Assembly (NCBI RefSeq): GCF_036373705.1
Contig: NC_089863.1
Coordinates: 9,560,357-9,624,356, forward strand
DNA: 64,000 bases
DNA from: Amia ocellicauda
Lineage: Eukaryota > Chordata > Actinopteri > Amiiformes > Amiidae
Direction of reading: 5' to 3'
The notes beneath the pieces are model-generated. The model was given only the letters and a program-made list of their open reading frames with translations. It was not told the origin of the DNA and searched no databases. Positions within the stretch are counted from its first letter, which is position 1, and the number at the start of each line of letters is the position of its first letter. A program made the position numbers and the translations under genes. Below are positions 45,964 through 57,830 of the stretch, in pieces.

Positions 45964-47182
45964 CACTCACCTAAAGGATTATTAGGAACACCATACTAAT
46001 ACTGTGTTTGACCCCCTTTCGCCTTCAGAACTGCCTTCATTCTACGTGGCATTGATTCAACAAGGTGCTGAAAGCATTCTTTAGAAATGTTGGCCCATAT
46101 TGATAGGATAGCATCTTGCAGTTGATGGAGATTTGTGGGATGCACATCCAGGGCACGAAGCTCCCGTTCCACCACATCCCAAAGATGCTCTATTGGGTTG
46201 AGATCTGGTGACTGTGGGGGCCAGTTTAGTACAGTGAACTCATTGTCATGTTCAAGAAACCAATTTGAAATGATTCGACCTTTGTGACATGGTGCATTAT
46301 CCTGCTGGAAGTAGCCATCAGAGGATGGGTACATGGTGGTCATAAAGGGATGGACATGGTCAGAAACAATGCTCAGGTAGGCCGTGGCATTTAAACGATG
46401 CCCAATTGGCACTAAGGGGCCTAAAGTGTGCCAAGAAAACATCCCCCACACCATTACACCACCACCACCAGCCTGCACAGTGGTAACAAGGCATGATGGA
46501 TCCATGTTCTCATTCTGTTTACGCCAAATTCTGACTCAATTCTGAATGTCTCAACAGAAATCGAGACTCATCAGACCAGGCAACATTTTTCCAGTCTTCA
46601 ACTGTCCAATTTTGGTGAGCTTGTGCAAATTGTAGCCTCTTTTTCCTATTTGTAATGGAGATGAGTGGTACCCGGTGGGGTCTTCTGCTGTTGTAGCCCA
46701 TCCGCCTCAGGGTTGTACGTGTTGTGGCTTCACAAATGCTTTGCTGCATACCTCGGTTGTAACGAGTGGTTATTTCAGTCAAAGTTGCTCTTCTATCAGC
46801 TTGAATCAGTCGGCCCATTCTCCTCTGACCTCTAGCATCAACAAGGCATTTTCGCCCACAGGACTGCCGCATACTGGATGTTTTTCCCTTTTCACACCAT
46901 TCTTTGTAAACCCTAGAAATGGTTGTGCGTGAAAATCCCAGTAACTGAGCAGATTGTGAAATACTCAGACCGGCCCGCCTGGCACCAACAACCATGCCAC
47001 GCTCAAAATTGCTTAAATCACCTTTCTTTCCCATTCAGACATTCAGTTTGGAGTTCAGGAGATTGTCTTGACCAGGACCACACCCCTAAATGCATTGAAG
47101 CAACTGCCATGTGATTGGATGGTTAGATAATTGCATTAATGAGAAATTGAACAGGTGTTCCTAATAATCCTTTAGGTGAGTG
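45964..47182 (-). mobile_element. Tc1/mariner-like transposon, frameshifted (copy 3)
   Basis: The 1219-bp element on the minus strand has the same terminal repeats as copy 2 and is flanked by TA at 45962-45963 and 47183-47184. The transposase is split into 46519-47034 and 45996-46505. In copy 2 the text after GACATTCAGA is TGGTAGAGTCAG; here it is ATTGAGTCAG, two bases shorter, which accounts for the 1219 versus 1221 bp length. The terminal repeats are intact, so it could be moved in trans. Confidence 0.92.
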
Positions 47183-47184
47183 TA

Positions 47185-48086
47185 GAATGCAAAAATGCCA
47201 ACCCTTGTGCCAAATCAATTTATAAATCAAAAATAAACATTGTGCACAAAGAGAGCTTGACTCACATTAAGTGCACTCTTATATTGTACTGAGCCCACAG
47301 TAATGAGTTTATTATATACTGTATGTCAGGGAGTTCATTCTAATACAGTGGCATGCTATAACCCCACCCCCTTTTGTTTTGAATCACTGTATTGCAACGT
47401 TGCATTGTGTACTGTACATATTATGGATACAAAACTTTAACAGTCCTAAGTTACTCACGAGAGACATCAATAGTTTTATTTTGACTATTTTGCAATGTGC
47501 ATATTATACAAATGTAGAAAGTCACAAAATCTGATCATGTTTTTGAGCAGACTTCGTTTGACATCCAAGATTGCTGTCCAGTACTTGTCCCACCTAAACC
47601 TAAACCTACGCCTATACTCAAGACTCATCTTTTCAGACTGTACCTGTAATTTAGTAGTTTATTCTCCTGTAAATATATTCTAGAATTAACTTTATAAATT
47701 ATATCTTGGTTTTAATGTGGCGAGTCGGCTGGACAACACATTAAATGCAATTAACCTGCAGTTTTTTTATGTTTTGCTTTTTCCTGATATCTGATGACCT
47801 GTCAAAGTCACCAGCCACCACTGCTCATAAGGCAGTGCAATAAACCGGCAATCAAAGCTACAAGGTGACCATGTCCATCAATGTGCTTTTTCTTCACCAC
47901 CTCAATTGCAGAGCCCGTCCCGTCCGCTCCGGCTGTCCATCGCCAGCTCTCATTGACATCCATACGGCTCATTAGACAGTGCTCTGGTGTCTGGCTGTAT
48001 AATCCGCACAACAGCGCCCCTTGCTGCACAGAACGCTTCCTTGACCATGCAGTGTTTTTGATCAGCAATAGCCAGTCTATACAGTC
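47185..48086. other. Intergenic DNA with a short LINE-like piece
   Basis: Near 47580-47660 the text LNLRLYSRLIFSDCTCN resembles the C-terminal end of an L2 frame (KTHLFxLYL type), suggesting a small LINE 3' relic. Otherwise nothing is recognised. Confidence 0.35.
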
Positions 48087-48577
48087 CACTGGCTCTCAAT
48101 GCTGGTCCTGGGGACCCCGTGCCCTGGTGGTTTTTGTCCCACCGAGCTCTCAATGACTTACTTAAACCCTCAATTGAACCAATTTGCTTTGTTTGACTTT
48201 TTAAATTGTGTGTCTTATAAAAAGTTGGAGATTTCAATTTCCACAGTTTCATACTTAACATGAACTCCGCAACTGTTTAAAATAATGTAAGATCTCATAT
48301 TAGGCAAATGATTAGTTAAATTAGCTTCAGTTAAGTACCTTACTAGTAATGAAGTAATTGAGGGCTCAGCTAGAACAAGAAGCAGCAGAGCAGGGGTCCC
48401 CAGGGCCAGCATTGAGGACCACTGAGAGTCTGTCTCTCAGGTCAGGGGCGCAGCTGAAGGCAATCAGTCTAGCAATGTGGTTTAGTCCAGCTGGGAATGT
48501 ACATTCTGGGACTTCACTCAGCAAAGCAAGTAAGTGAAACACACGTACTAACAATAAAGCATAATTAAACAATCAAT
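48087..48577 (-). repeat. hAT-type MITE block (inverted duplicate of 12653-13156)
   Basis: CCACTGGCTCTCAATGCTGG and CCAGCATTGAGGACCACTG are the inverted ends. The flanking 48425-48577 is also duplicated, showing that the duplication unit is larger than the MITE. The empty site for the Penelope nest lies at about 48583-48587. Confidence 0.6.
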
Positions 48578-49324
48578 ATAATTTCCATGAAATGTTCACA
48601 CTTTGTTGAAATAATTGTGAGGTTGCATGATTGTTGATTGGATATAGAAGGATGGTGCTAATGATTCATTTATATCAGATGTATTGCAGAGATTTGCCCA
48701 CCCTTTTATCACGATGCTCTGAGGAACATAAGTCAAAACGCATAAGCATCATTGTAAATTAAGTATGTCTTATCGGTGAATTGGGCCTGTTTTTAGACAG
48801 GATCTGCTGTCCATCCTTCCTTGAATGTTTTTCCATTAGAGGACAATGTTTCATATATATACAGCTCTGGACAAAATTAAGAGACCACTTAACATTGATT
48901 TCTGAACTTTGAATTTTTTCCAGAGATGTATATCCCACGTGTTTGTGTACTTTAACATGAATTTTTCATAAACTCACACCTGAGCTTGAACCTCCTGCTA
49001 TCTGTCCCACTCAAAGATTCGGGTACAGACTTTTACTGACGCAAATTTTAAGGCTTTGCAAGCTTATATACAGTAGTTAGGAATTAAAATGTTGATTATT
49101 TTCCTGACCATGAATTGTATATTTTTATTCATACATTATTCCCCAGTGATCTTGTGAACAGAGTAGCACTGACTGTATTATTGCTGACCGTCTGTAGCAG
49201 ACCCTCTGTGTCCACTCTAGTGACCACCCCTGCCCCCACACACACCCCCAGGCCCTGTGTGCTATACAGCCCAGTCCTCTGTCACACAACACTCTCCCAC
49301 AACACCAGCTGCTCTGCAAAATAC

Positions 49325-49330
49325 TTTATT
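49325..49330 (-). terminator. Poly(A) signal of RNase-like gene 6
   Basis: TTTATT on the plus strand (AATAAA minus) in the conserved context, about 255 bp after the stop codon. Confidence 0.6.
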
Positions 49331-49582
49331 TTATATATTTTATACTTTCTGCGATGCAGGACAGAGACAGTGGAGGGGTGTCAGAGTGAGAGACGCAGCT
49401 CTCAGGAGACTGACACACCCAGCGCGTCACACAGCAGAGAGACAGTGTAAAGGCAGAGATAGTTAAAATCACAGATACAGTTTTAAAATCATAAGATCTC
49501 ACAGGAAATCATCGATCATTATTGCTGGTTATTGTGGGGAAACAGAAAACTAAATCACAATAATACACGTGTGATGTTAGAA

Positions 49583-50068
49583 TCACTGGCAGCGTCCGTT
49601 CGCTGCATTGGGCCGGTTGTTGGTGGTCTGGAAGTGGTCGGGCCGGCAGAGGTTGTCGATGTTGTCGCAGGCCAGCGTGATGAAGCTCTGGGTACGACTG
49701 ACTCTAGTGACACTACACCTCCTGCGTATGTTGCTGCTCTGCACGCTGTACACTGTGAACATGTTAGCGCTCACACACAGGTTCCCCTGGTTGTTCTGCG
49801 AGAATCTCCTGCCTCCTGCCCTGCAAACGTTGTCGACGTTCGCCCGAGACGAGTCAATGAAGGTCTGGGTTGGGACTCGGCCACAGAGTCCCCTGGAAAT
49901 TAAGAAGCTTCTCCATCGCTGTATGTTGTTGCTCTTGGGGATGCCTGACGGTACGTGCCTGGTGAGGAATGTATTGTATCGACCTATAGGTACTCGATTG
50001 ACGCAGGGCTGGCTCTGGCCGGGGCCGATCAACAGCACAGCCAACACACACAGCACTGACATCAACAT
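49583..50068 (-). CDS. RNase A-superfamily-like secreted protein (gene 6), coding exon 2
   Basis: 161 codons. The signal peptide differs from gene 1 by one residue (VLLIGPGQS). His12 segment YNTFLTRHV, variable loop PSGIPKSNNIQRW, then LCGRVPTQTF, NVCRAGGRRF, CRPDHF and a final GRCQ. From LCGRV to the end the protein is identical to gene 7, although the two lie in opposite orientation 7 kb apart; the part before it is closest to gene 1. Eight cysteines and both catalytic histidines are kept; the Lys41 equivalent is absent. The start ATG at 50066-50068 follows the acceptor at 50074/50075; the intron is 220 bp. A secreted basic protein is expected; enzymatic activity is open. Confidence 0.82.
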   Translation of the reverse strand: MLMSVLCVLAVLLIGPGQSQPCVNRVPIGRYNTFLTRHVPSGIPKSNNIQRWRSFLISRGLCGRVPTQTFIDSSRANVDNVCRAGGRRFSQNNQGNLCVSANMFTVYSVQSSNIRRRCSVTRVSRTQSFITLACDNIDNLCRPDHFQTTNNRPNAANGRCQ

Positions 50069-50294
50069 CTTCACCTGGGGAGACAAGACAGAGAGAGAGG
50101 AAGGGAGAGAGAGAGAGGGAAGGAGAGATGAGAGAGACGATTACTGCGCCTGTGAAGTGTGCTTTAACAAGCTCAGAGAGGAAGAGAGGGAAACAGAAAG
50201 CCATACAGAGAGAGAGAGACAGAATGACAGACAGAGAGAGAGAAATCCATGTTCTAACAGAGATTAAATACATGCTCTAATGGAGACACTTGAC

Positions 50295-50387
50295 CTGGAC
50301 AGAAACGCAGAGAGAGTTCGCTGGCGGTGGGTCTGGTCTGAAGCGGTCGAGTGTGAGTGCAGCACTGAGGGTCTGTGTGCTTATATA
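50295..50387 (-). promoter_or_regulatory. TATA box and exon 1 of RNase-like gene 6
   Basis: TATATAAG (minus, 50380-50387) lies 93 bp from the donor GTCCAG|GTCAAG at 50295/50294. The donor has C at +3, a variant shared only with gene 7, in line with their pairing as inverted duplicates. Confidence 0.72.
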
Positions 50388-51143
50388 CTGCCCCTCTGAG
50401 CTCACACTGCCAGTAAGGACTGAGTGTGAATTTCACAACTCAAAACACTCTCTCTCTTAGAGTCTCATTTTGTCTGAGGTTTGGCCAGTATGCTGTGGGG
50501 TTTTTGTTTTGCCTTTATAGTTTCGAGAAAATTGAGCATAATTTCAGGAAATGTGTGTAAATGGCTGTGAAAAACTGTACTATTGTTGAGTCTTAGTGAT
50601 TGGAGTTTGGTATATTGAATGGCAGTGTTTTCTACCTGCACTGGAAGCGTCGCTGGTGCAGGTTTACGAAGAGACCTGAGTGTTGGCTTTAGCAAAGAAG
50701 GTTTATGAGTGAATAACGCTGATAGTTTTGATGAAATAGTCTTTCTTTTGGTACTTATGGTTTGCGATATTGTGTTCATTGATCCAGTTTTACCTAATTG
50801 TGAGAAACTGTAATATGTTCCCTGGGAGGGGATGCGTGTCTGTCAGTGTCTGCATGGCAAGATTTAAGAGATATGTGTCTGTCGAGGTCTAGTTTGCAAG
50901 ATATTTAGAAATGTGTTTTTGATAAGATCAAGCCGTGTGGGTAGAGGAGTCAGAATATTTTACATGTAGACCCTTTGGTCAACGCAGAGAGAAACAGAAA
51001 CGGGAAGGAAAGTTGAGCCTGTTCTTTCTGTAGTGCCTGACCCAGAGGAGTCAGTAAGACTGTTTCATTTGCAGGGACTGAGTGCTCCTCCTTGGGCTTC
51101 GGGGTTTCGGGGGGAATATTTGTATCCTGCCTTCACTAGTGAC

Positions 51144-53726
51144 CTTGGCCTACATCTTGCAAATTAGAGATATAGATTTAGAGATAGTTATAGAGACAGA
51201 GATGTAGTGATAGATAGATAGACATAGTGGTAGAGTCAGCAGTGTATAAACAATTATTTGATTTCAATAAAAATCTTTAAATTACACCAATTGTCCAGTT
51301 GCATAATCATGTCCCTCCAACACATTTGCACATTTGCGACACAATCACTATTCTTGTTTACACTTCCCAAAATATAGTCTTCTTTTGTCCTGTGTTATAT
51401 AAACCATCACTTTCCCAATTGCACAAGCATAGCCTGATAAACACAATGTAGGCTTATTATATCTGCATCACTTGGATCATTACACAACTACATCCCCAGA
51501 TAAACTCAAGTCTCATGCATTGAGAGACTGCCTCACCCAATCCCAACTCCCCCCCTCTATTTGCTACCAAAATATATACAAATAAAAAAAATGTGACAAA
51601 TACATATAAATGCATTTCAAATACTTTCCCATATGACATATGTTGATTTATTAGATGTATTATCATTAATTCGGCAGATTAGTATAATTATTGAAAAGTA
51701 TTTAAGTGCATTTCAAATATTAGTGAAGCTTACCCATGATTTAAATACAACTGCAGATACTTGTTTTTCAGAATATAAAAAGTAAAATGCAAATGGTGAA
51801 GGGGATTGCATTTAAATGCAAGTGCAGTTGTATTTGACCCTATGTCGGTATCAGAGTAATAACGTTTTAGGTTTGATAAATTGTGTTCATTTAATTAAAG
51901 ACAACTAAAAATGAATAACCAATTTAACTTGTGTTTTGATAGTATACTGCTTCTTTTTAATGATTATCGTTCACATGCTGTCTTTGTGAAATAATTCCAT
52001 GTTTCCACCAGGTCCTCAGGTGGCAACATACAAATGTTAGAAAATAATTCAGATATGAAATGTATAGCCTGTCCCCCCAATTTAGTTAACCTGACAAGTC
52101 TAAACATGTCCCCACATAGTAGGACGAGAGTATAAAATGTTGCTATACAAGAATAAAAATAAATGTACATGTTTAATTTGTGAAAATTACCCAAATTGTA
52201 ACTAGTGAAAATAGCAGACATTACTCTGATGGTTTCTTTAAGTAGCTGTTCAGTGTTTTGAATGTTGTACATTTATTTTCTTCACCAGTGCAGCGCAGAG
52301 TTAAGCTTTTCCTTTTTATTTCAATGTATCTAGGTGCTGGAGTCAGTGGTGGCCTGTAGCTCCAGCCCAGTTCTTACACAACAGCCAGGACCTGGTGGAC
52401 ATTTTTGATGTTAGGAAATTAAAATAAACTGTTGGAAAATACTTAGTTTTTTATCCAATTAGTACAGTATGTATTTATTCAAATATGATCTCATTTTAGA
52501 AGTGATGTTCTCCACCCAGGTACTTGTTTTAACCATGTCTGACTGCATTGTTGAAGATTTCACCCAAGTGTTTTAAATGTTTTAACGTTTAATGTGTTAA
52601 AATGTGTAGCACAAGAGTATAGGAAGTAGGGATTCATGTAATTATCGATGGTTATATTATAAAATAGTAAGGATTTCTATTTCAATGTTCTGCATAAGTG
52701 TTCAGCATTTTCTAAGGTGCTTTAAACTGTTCATAATTTGTAACTTGACATTGACCCCCATTTGATCTGTTTTAGAAGAGAAGGAATGAAAGTAGCTTAT
52801 TGGAAACGATACATTTGTGTTCAGAGGACAGTGACCCTAAGTCTATGCTTTATCTGCTTCAGTATTTTAGTTTGTAAACTTCTACAGTAGATCAGCCTTA
52901 TTGTTCTGTTTAGTGAGGAATAAACTGGTTGTGATATATGTGGTATACATTTGACTGTATTTATTTTTCAGCTGAAAAATTTGAGAGGATTCTCAATGGC
53001 CTATAGAAATGTTCCTCACTTCCAAGACAGACACAATCCAGCATGTTTTATAGATCTTCTTTTATCTCCTCAATAACAGAAGGCCTGGGGAAAGAGCTGA
53101 AATAGTTCAAATGAACAAACTGGGTAATTAAGAGGTTAGTATTTGTGTCCCACAGAACCGGAGGTAAAGGACACTGGCCTGTTGTTTCTGAAAAACAGTG
53201 CATTAAACAGTAGCCCGTGGTACTATCATCAACTCTTACTTGAACATTTGTTTATTAATATGGGAATGTTAACACAAATTGCATCATAAACTAATTGGGT
53301 GTTAAGGTAGCCTAGCTCTTGCAGCCCTCATTGTGTGGCATTAATGCCATTTTCAAATGTTAAAACGGACTTTCAAGATATATTTTGTACATCCTAACTC
53401 ACATTTGTTAATCTGTTTCTTTATTATACAGTTTTAATTTTGAGGACAAACTGTTCCTTAATTAATAACCTGAAGTGCAGTATGTCTTGTAGTAAATACC
53501 AAAACAAAGTAGGATCCAAGTCATCAGTGGTGCACAACTAAGGCCCTCAAAATCCATTCTAGTTCTGATCTTTGTCCAAGTAGGTCTCACATTAATTAAT
53601 TGCATTTGATTGGTTCAATTAACTAATTGAAGACCTGCTGGAGCAAAGATCTGAGCTGGAATGGATCTCAAGCCAAGGGACGGTGTTGTGCACTGCTGGT
53701 CTACATAATTTTCACATTGTTTAGAG
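51144..53726. other. Central spacer of the inverted duplication
   Basis: This is the least repetitive part of the window. It is AT-rich (many TTAAAT and ATTTAA words). There is no open frame above about 100 codons and none with recognisable features; the frame at 51964-52272 (-) is not convincing. It contains no copy of the RNase unit. It may hold single-copy regulatory sequence for the divergent genes 6 and 7, but no specific element can be named. Confidence 0.5.
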
Positions 53727-54030
53727 CAGTGGTCTCAAACTCAATTCCTGGAGGGCCGTGTGTATGCTGGTTTTCGATGCAACAGACTTAATTGGTCTAA
53801 TTGTTTAATTTGCTAGATGCATTTAAACACTTATCCAGGCCCTCTGATATTTTATAAGCAACTGTACCTTGAATCAAATGCACCTTTAGACCATCAACTG
53901 TAAAATACCTAAATATATTTTTTAAATATGTCAAATTGAAAAAAAAATGACAAATTAAGTAATTGAGAACTCGGTTGGATCGAAAACCAGCATACACACG
54001 GCCCTCCAGGAACTGAGTTTAAGACCCCTG
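53727..54030. mobile_element. hAT-type MITE with 8-bp target duplication
   Basis: The ends CAGTGGTCTCAAACTCAATT and AACTGAGTTTAAGACCCCTG are inverted, and the similarity extends inward through GGAGGGCCGTGTGTATGCTG. The flanks are GTTTAGAG (53719-53726) and GTTTCGAG (54031-54038), an 8-bp duplication with one mismatch, as expected for hAT. Length 304 bp, non-coding. Confidence 0.82.
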
Positions 54031-54806
54031 GTTTCGAGAATGTTTTTGTTGTTGTTGATATTATTAGTAGTATAAAAATAAAAGTTTGTCCCACACAAGT
54101 GTGTGTGTGTGGTGCAGTGCAGGAGTGAGGGAAATGGTGAGAAATTAAAATGAAGACAAAAAACATTGGCCTATAACTGGTAGTGATATTTTACAGCAAC
54201 ACACAAACTAAAGCCTTTAGTTTAGGTTTCTTTTTCTGCTCTCTCCTGCACTACACTTCTTTTCATGTTAAACTCTTCTATATTGTAGTGAAATGGTCAC
54301 TAGTGAAGGCAGGATACAAATATTCCCCCCGAAACCCCGAAGCCCAAGGAGGAGCACTCAGACCCTGCAAATGAAACAGTCTTACCAACTCCTCTGGGTC
54401 AGGCACTACAGAAAGAACAGGCTCAACTTTCCTTCCCATTTCCAAACCATCTGCTCATTATAGACAACATGGTTCTCATCCTCTACTCACACGGCTTGAT
54501 CTTATCAAAAACACATTTCTAAATATCTTGCAAATTAGACCTTGCCAGACACATATCTCTTAAGATCTTGCCATGCAGACACTGACAGACACGCATCCCC
54601 TCCTAGGGAACATATTACAGTTTCTCACAATCATTTGCACGCTAGAACACAATAACGCAATCCTTTAGTTTAGTTTAAAATAAAGTCTATTTCAACAAAA
54701 CTATCAGCATTAATTCACCTGTTTTCACAAAAAATTCAGATTCATTAAACCTTCTTTACTAAAGCCAACACTCAGTTCTCTTCATAAAGCTCAACCTGCA
54801 CCAGAG

Positions 54807-54874
<68 letters not shown>
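54807..54874. repeat. (AAT)n microsatellite
   Basis: About 22 uninterrupted ATA/AAT trinucleotides, located between the gene 7 arm border and the foldback element. Confidence 0.95.
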
Positions 54875-54884
54875 TGTAAGCACA

Positions 54885-55886
54885 AAAAAAAGCCTCACAC
54901 TATAGTGGCCAAACCTCTGGCAATATGAGACATTCTATTCAAAAACATGATTTATTCCAATCCAAATGCTCATTCAAATGTCACACAAAAGCCATCAAAT
55001 AAACAGACCCTACTGAATACCCACAGCTGAGATCAATGAGAAACACTATCATAAAACATGCTTTCTCTGTATTTCCAGAATACATCTTGCACTTTGCAAC
55101 AGCGTGTTACTGTACTGTGTGTCAATTGTGTTAGAGAGTGTGCAGACAACACACAAAAAACATAATTTGATAGCAGGCAATAAAAGTTGTGGAAACAAAA
55201 GTAGCCCAAGTAAAAATACTTGAACTAAAGTAAGAGAATATAAACTCATTGTAGGTAATGAAAGAAAACACAATAGTTCATTCGGCCTCAGCATCCTATC
55301 TTTCTCATGCATGTTTTCCCTGCGCAGACAATGGGGTAAAAACCCCTGATGTGTCTTATCTACCCCTGGCAGGACTCCATAGCTCTGTCCCCACAAGCCT
55401 GGAGACGGTTTTCCCGTTCATAGGGATTTCTGTCATAGACCTTCCACTGCCATGCTGAGAAAAACTCCTCTATGTGGTACATGTTCTAATGGACACATAA
55501 TGAGATTATAGTCTCTTACTTTAGTGTAAGTATTTTTACTTGGGCTACATTTGTTTCCCCAACTTTTCTTGTCTGCTGTCAAATTCTGAAAATAAAATAA
55601 AATGTAGGAAATTCAGTTTTGTGTGTGTTGTGTGTTCACTCGAGCCCACTGTCTAACACAATTGACACACAATACAGTAACACACTGTTGCAAAGTGCAA
55701 GATTTATTCTGGAAATACAGAGGAAGCATGTTTTATGATCTCAGCTGTGTGAAATGGGTATTCGGTAGGGTCTGTTTATTTGAAGGCTTTTGAGTGACAT
55801 TTAAAGGCGCATTTAGATGGAACAGAATATGTTTTTGAATAGAGTCTCATTTTGTCTGAGGTTTGGCCAGTATGGTCTGGGGTTTT
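54885..55886. mobile_element. Long-arm foldback element with DDE transposase remnant (complete copy)
   Basis: The left arm (about 54885-55258) and right arm (about 55492-55886) are inverted repeats of some 370-390 bp, with landmarks GAAAGCATGTTTTATGAT, TGCACTTTGCAACAG and CCCAAGTAAAAATACTTG. The core holds on the minus strand the EEFFSAWQWKVYDRNPYERE transposase remnant (about 55290-55480), interrupted by stops. Such long arms around a decayed DDE core suggest a non-autonomous derivative of the transposon also left at 31.0-31.6 kb. Confidence 0.72.
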
Positions 55887-56164
55887 TGTGTTGCGTTTAC
55901 AGTTTTGAGAAAATGTAGTATAATTTCAGGAAATGTGTGTAAAGGGTTGTGAAAAACTGTAATAGTGTTGAGTCTTAGTGACTGGAGTTTGGTATATTGA
56001 ATGGCAGTGGTTTCTACCTGCACTGAAAAAAATGAATTGTAGGTCAAGCAAATTACACATATTTAATATACTTAAATATAATTTTAAACTTTGTTTTTGT
56101 TGCTTTTAATTAAAAATAGTCAAACTTCAATTGTGACTTGTTGAAATGTAAGAGTAGGATGGAA

Positions 56165-56650
56165 GAAACAGATTAAACACTGTTGGTTGTCGTTGTATCA
56201 GTTACAGACCAGAGCAGACAAGGTAACTCAGGGGACTCAGGGGACTTTCCAGCCCCTTCACTGGCACAGTTTCATGGCAATTCTGGTTTCATCCCAGTGC
56301 CAGACGCGGGCAGGAGAGAGGCTCTGAGTCTCCAGGACCTCTTTATACAGGTTTACTAGCAGGGGTCAGGGCTGTCCCTTGTGCTTCTGTAATGCATTGA
56401 TAATGGGAAGAGACGCCAGAGAGCCGGCCTTTGTCCAGCAATCTGACAGCAGCATTGACTCTTCAATGGTGGCTTTAGCTCCAACACAGCCCAGCAGCCC
56501 TGTGGACGTCTGGACATGCATGTACAAGGACTGTACATTTTGTTCTTTCATTTTATTAATGTAATTATTTTCTCTTTGCTATATCTGTAAATGCTTTGGC
56601 AACACTTGTGTAAACTTGTCATGTCAATAACGCTTGTTTTGAATTTGAGT
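56165..56650. repeat. Upstream repeat block of gene 7
   Basis: Inverse of the block at 6060-6545 and similar to 34550-35040. It ends with the LINE-family 3' tail TTTGGCAACACTTGTGTAAACTTG...TTTTGAATTTGAG. Non-coding. Confidence 0.6.
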
Positions 56651-56799
56651 GTGTCTGTATGTATGTGTGTGTGTGTGTGAGTGAGAGTGTGTGTGAGTGA
56701 GTGTTAGAGAGAGAGAGGGTCAGTATGTGTGATAGAGATTGTGTTGAGTTGTGAAATTCACACTCAGTCCTTACTGGCAGTGTGAGCTCAGAGGGGCAG

Positions 56800-56892
56800 T
56801 ATATAAGCACACAGACCCTCAGTGCGGCACTCACACTCGACCGCTTCAGACCAGACCCACCGCCAGCGAACTCTCTCTGCGTTTCTGTCCAG
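56800..56892 (+). promoter_or_regulatory. TATA box and exon 1 of RNase-like gene 7
   Basis: TATATAAG at 56800-56807; donor GTCCAG|GTCAAG at 56892/56893, 93 bp span. A likely start is near 56830. Confidence 0.72.
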
Positions 56893-57085
56893 GTCAAGTG
56901 TCTCCATTAGAGCATGTATTTAATCTCTGTTAGAACATGGATTTCTCTCTCTCTGTCTGTCATTCTGTCTCTCTCTCTCTGTATGGCTTTCCATTTCTTA
57001 GTCTCTGAGTTTATTCAAGGCATAGTAACCTTCTCTCTCCCCATCTCTCCTTCCCTCTCTCTCTGTCTTGTACCCCCAGGTGAAG

Positions 57086-57571
57086 ATGTTGATGTCAGTG
57101 CTGTGTGTGTTGGCTGTGCTGGCGATCGGCCCCGGCCAGAGCCAACCCTGCGTCAGCCGAGTACATATAGGTCGATACAATACATTCATCAAGAGGCACG
57201 TACCACCGGGCTTCCCCAGGAACAAAGACAAAGAGCATTGGAGACGCTTCTTAAGTTCCAGGGGACTCTGTGGCCGAGTCCCAACCCAGACCTTCATTGA
57301 CTCGTCTCGGGCGAACGTCGACAACGTTTGCAGGGCAGGAGGCAGGAGATTCTCGCAGAACAACCAGGGGAACCTGTGTGTGAGCGCTAACATGTTCACA
57401 GTGTACAGCGTGCAGAGCAGCAACATACGCAGGAGGTGTAGTGTCACTAGAGTCAGTCGTACCCAGAGCTTCATCACGCTGGCCTGCGACAACATCGACA
57501 ACCTCTGCCGGCCCGACCACTTCCAGACCACCAACAACCGGCCCAATGCAGCGAACGGACGCTGCCAGTGA
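57086..57571 (+). CDS. RNase A-superfamily-like secreted protein (gene 7), coding exon 2
   Basis: 161 codons. Signal peptide as in gene 1 to GQS. The His12 segment is YNTFIKRHV; the variable loop PPGFPRNKDKEHW is unique among the copies. From LCGRVPTQTF onward it is identical to gene 6. Catalytic histidines and eight cysteines are present; the Lys41 equivalent is missing. The ATG follows the acceptor TACCCCCAG|GTGAAG at 57079/57080, and the intron is 187 bp. Poly(A) signal AATAAA at 57825-57830. Transcribed away from gene 6. Expected product: secreted, strongly basic, disulfide-rich protein of about 142 residues after signal cleavage. Confidence 0.82.
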   Translation: MLMSVLCVLAVLAIGPGQSQPCVSRVHIGRYNTFIKRHVPPGFPRNKDKEHWRRFLSSRGLCGRVPTQTFIDSSRANVDNVCRAGGRRFSQNNQGNLCVSANMFTVYSVQSSNIRRRCSVTRVSRTQSFITLACDNIDNLCRPDHFQTTNNRPNAANGRCQ

Positions 57572-57824
57572 TTCTAACATCATGCATGTGTATTATTGTG
57601 ATTTAGTTTTCTGTTTCCCCACAATAACCAGCAATAATGATCTATGATTTCCTGTGAGATCTTATGATTTTAAAACTGTATCTGTGGTTTCAACTATCTC
57701 TGCCTTTACACTGTCTCTCTGCTGTGTGACGCGCTGGGTGTGTCAGTCTCCTGAGAGCTGCGTCTCTCACTCTGACACCCCCCGCTGTCTCTGTCCTGCA
57801 TCGCAGAAAGTATAAAATATATAA

Positions 57825-57830
57825 AATAAA
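57825..57830 (+). terminator. Poly(A) signal of RNase-like gene 7
   Basis: AATAAA in the conserved context AAATATATAAAATAAAGTAT, about 255 bp after the stop codon. Confidence 0.65.

Larger units (their letters stand above)
48733..51143 (-). repeat. Left arm of the inverted duplication (gene 6 arm)
   Basis: It contains gene 6, its promoter, and both flanks. It is inverted relative to the right arm 54294-58420. Matching outer marks: GGAAGGATGGACAGCAG with the ACAGCTCTGG palindrome, and the inner border GTCACTAGTGAAGG at 51131-51143 versus 54295-54308. The left arm lacks most of the foldback and LINE-tail block present in the right arm. Confidence 0.75.
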
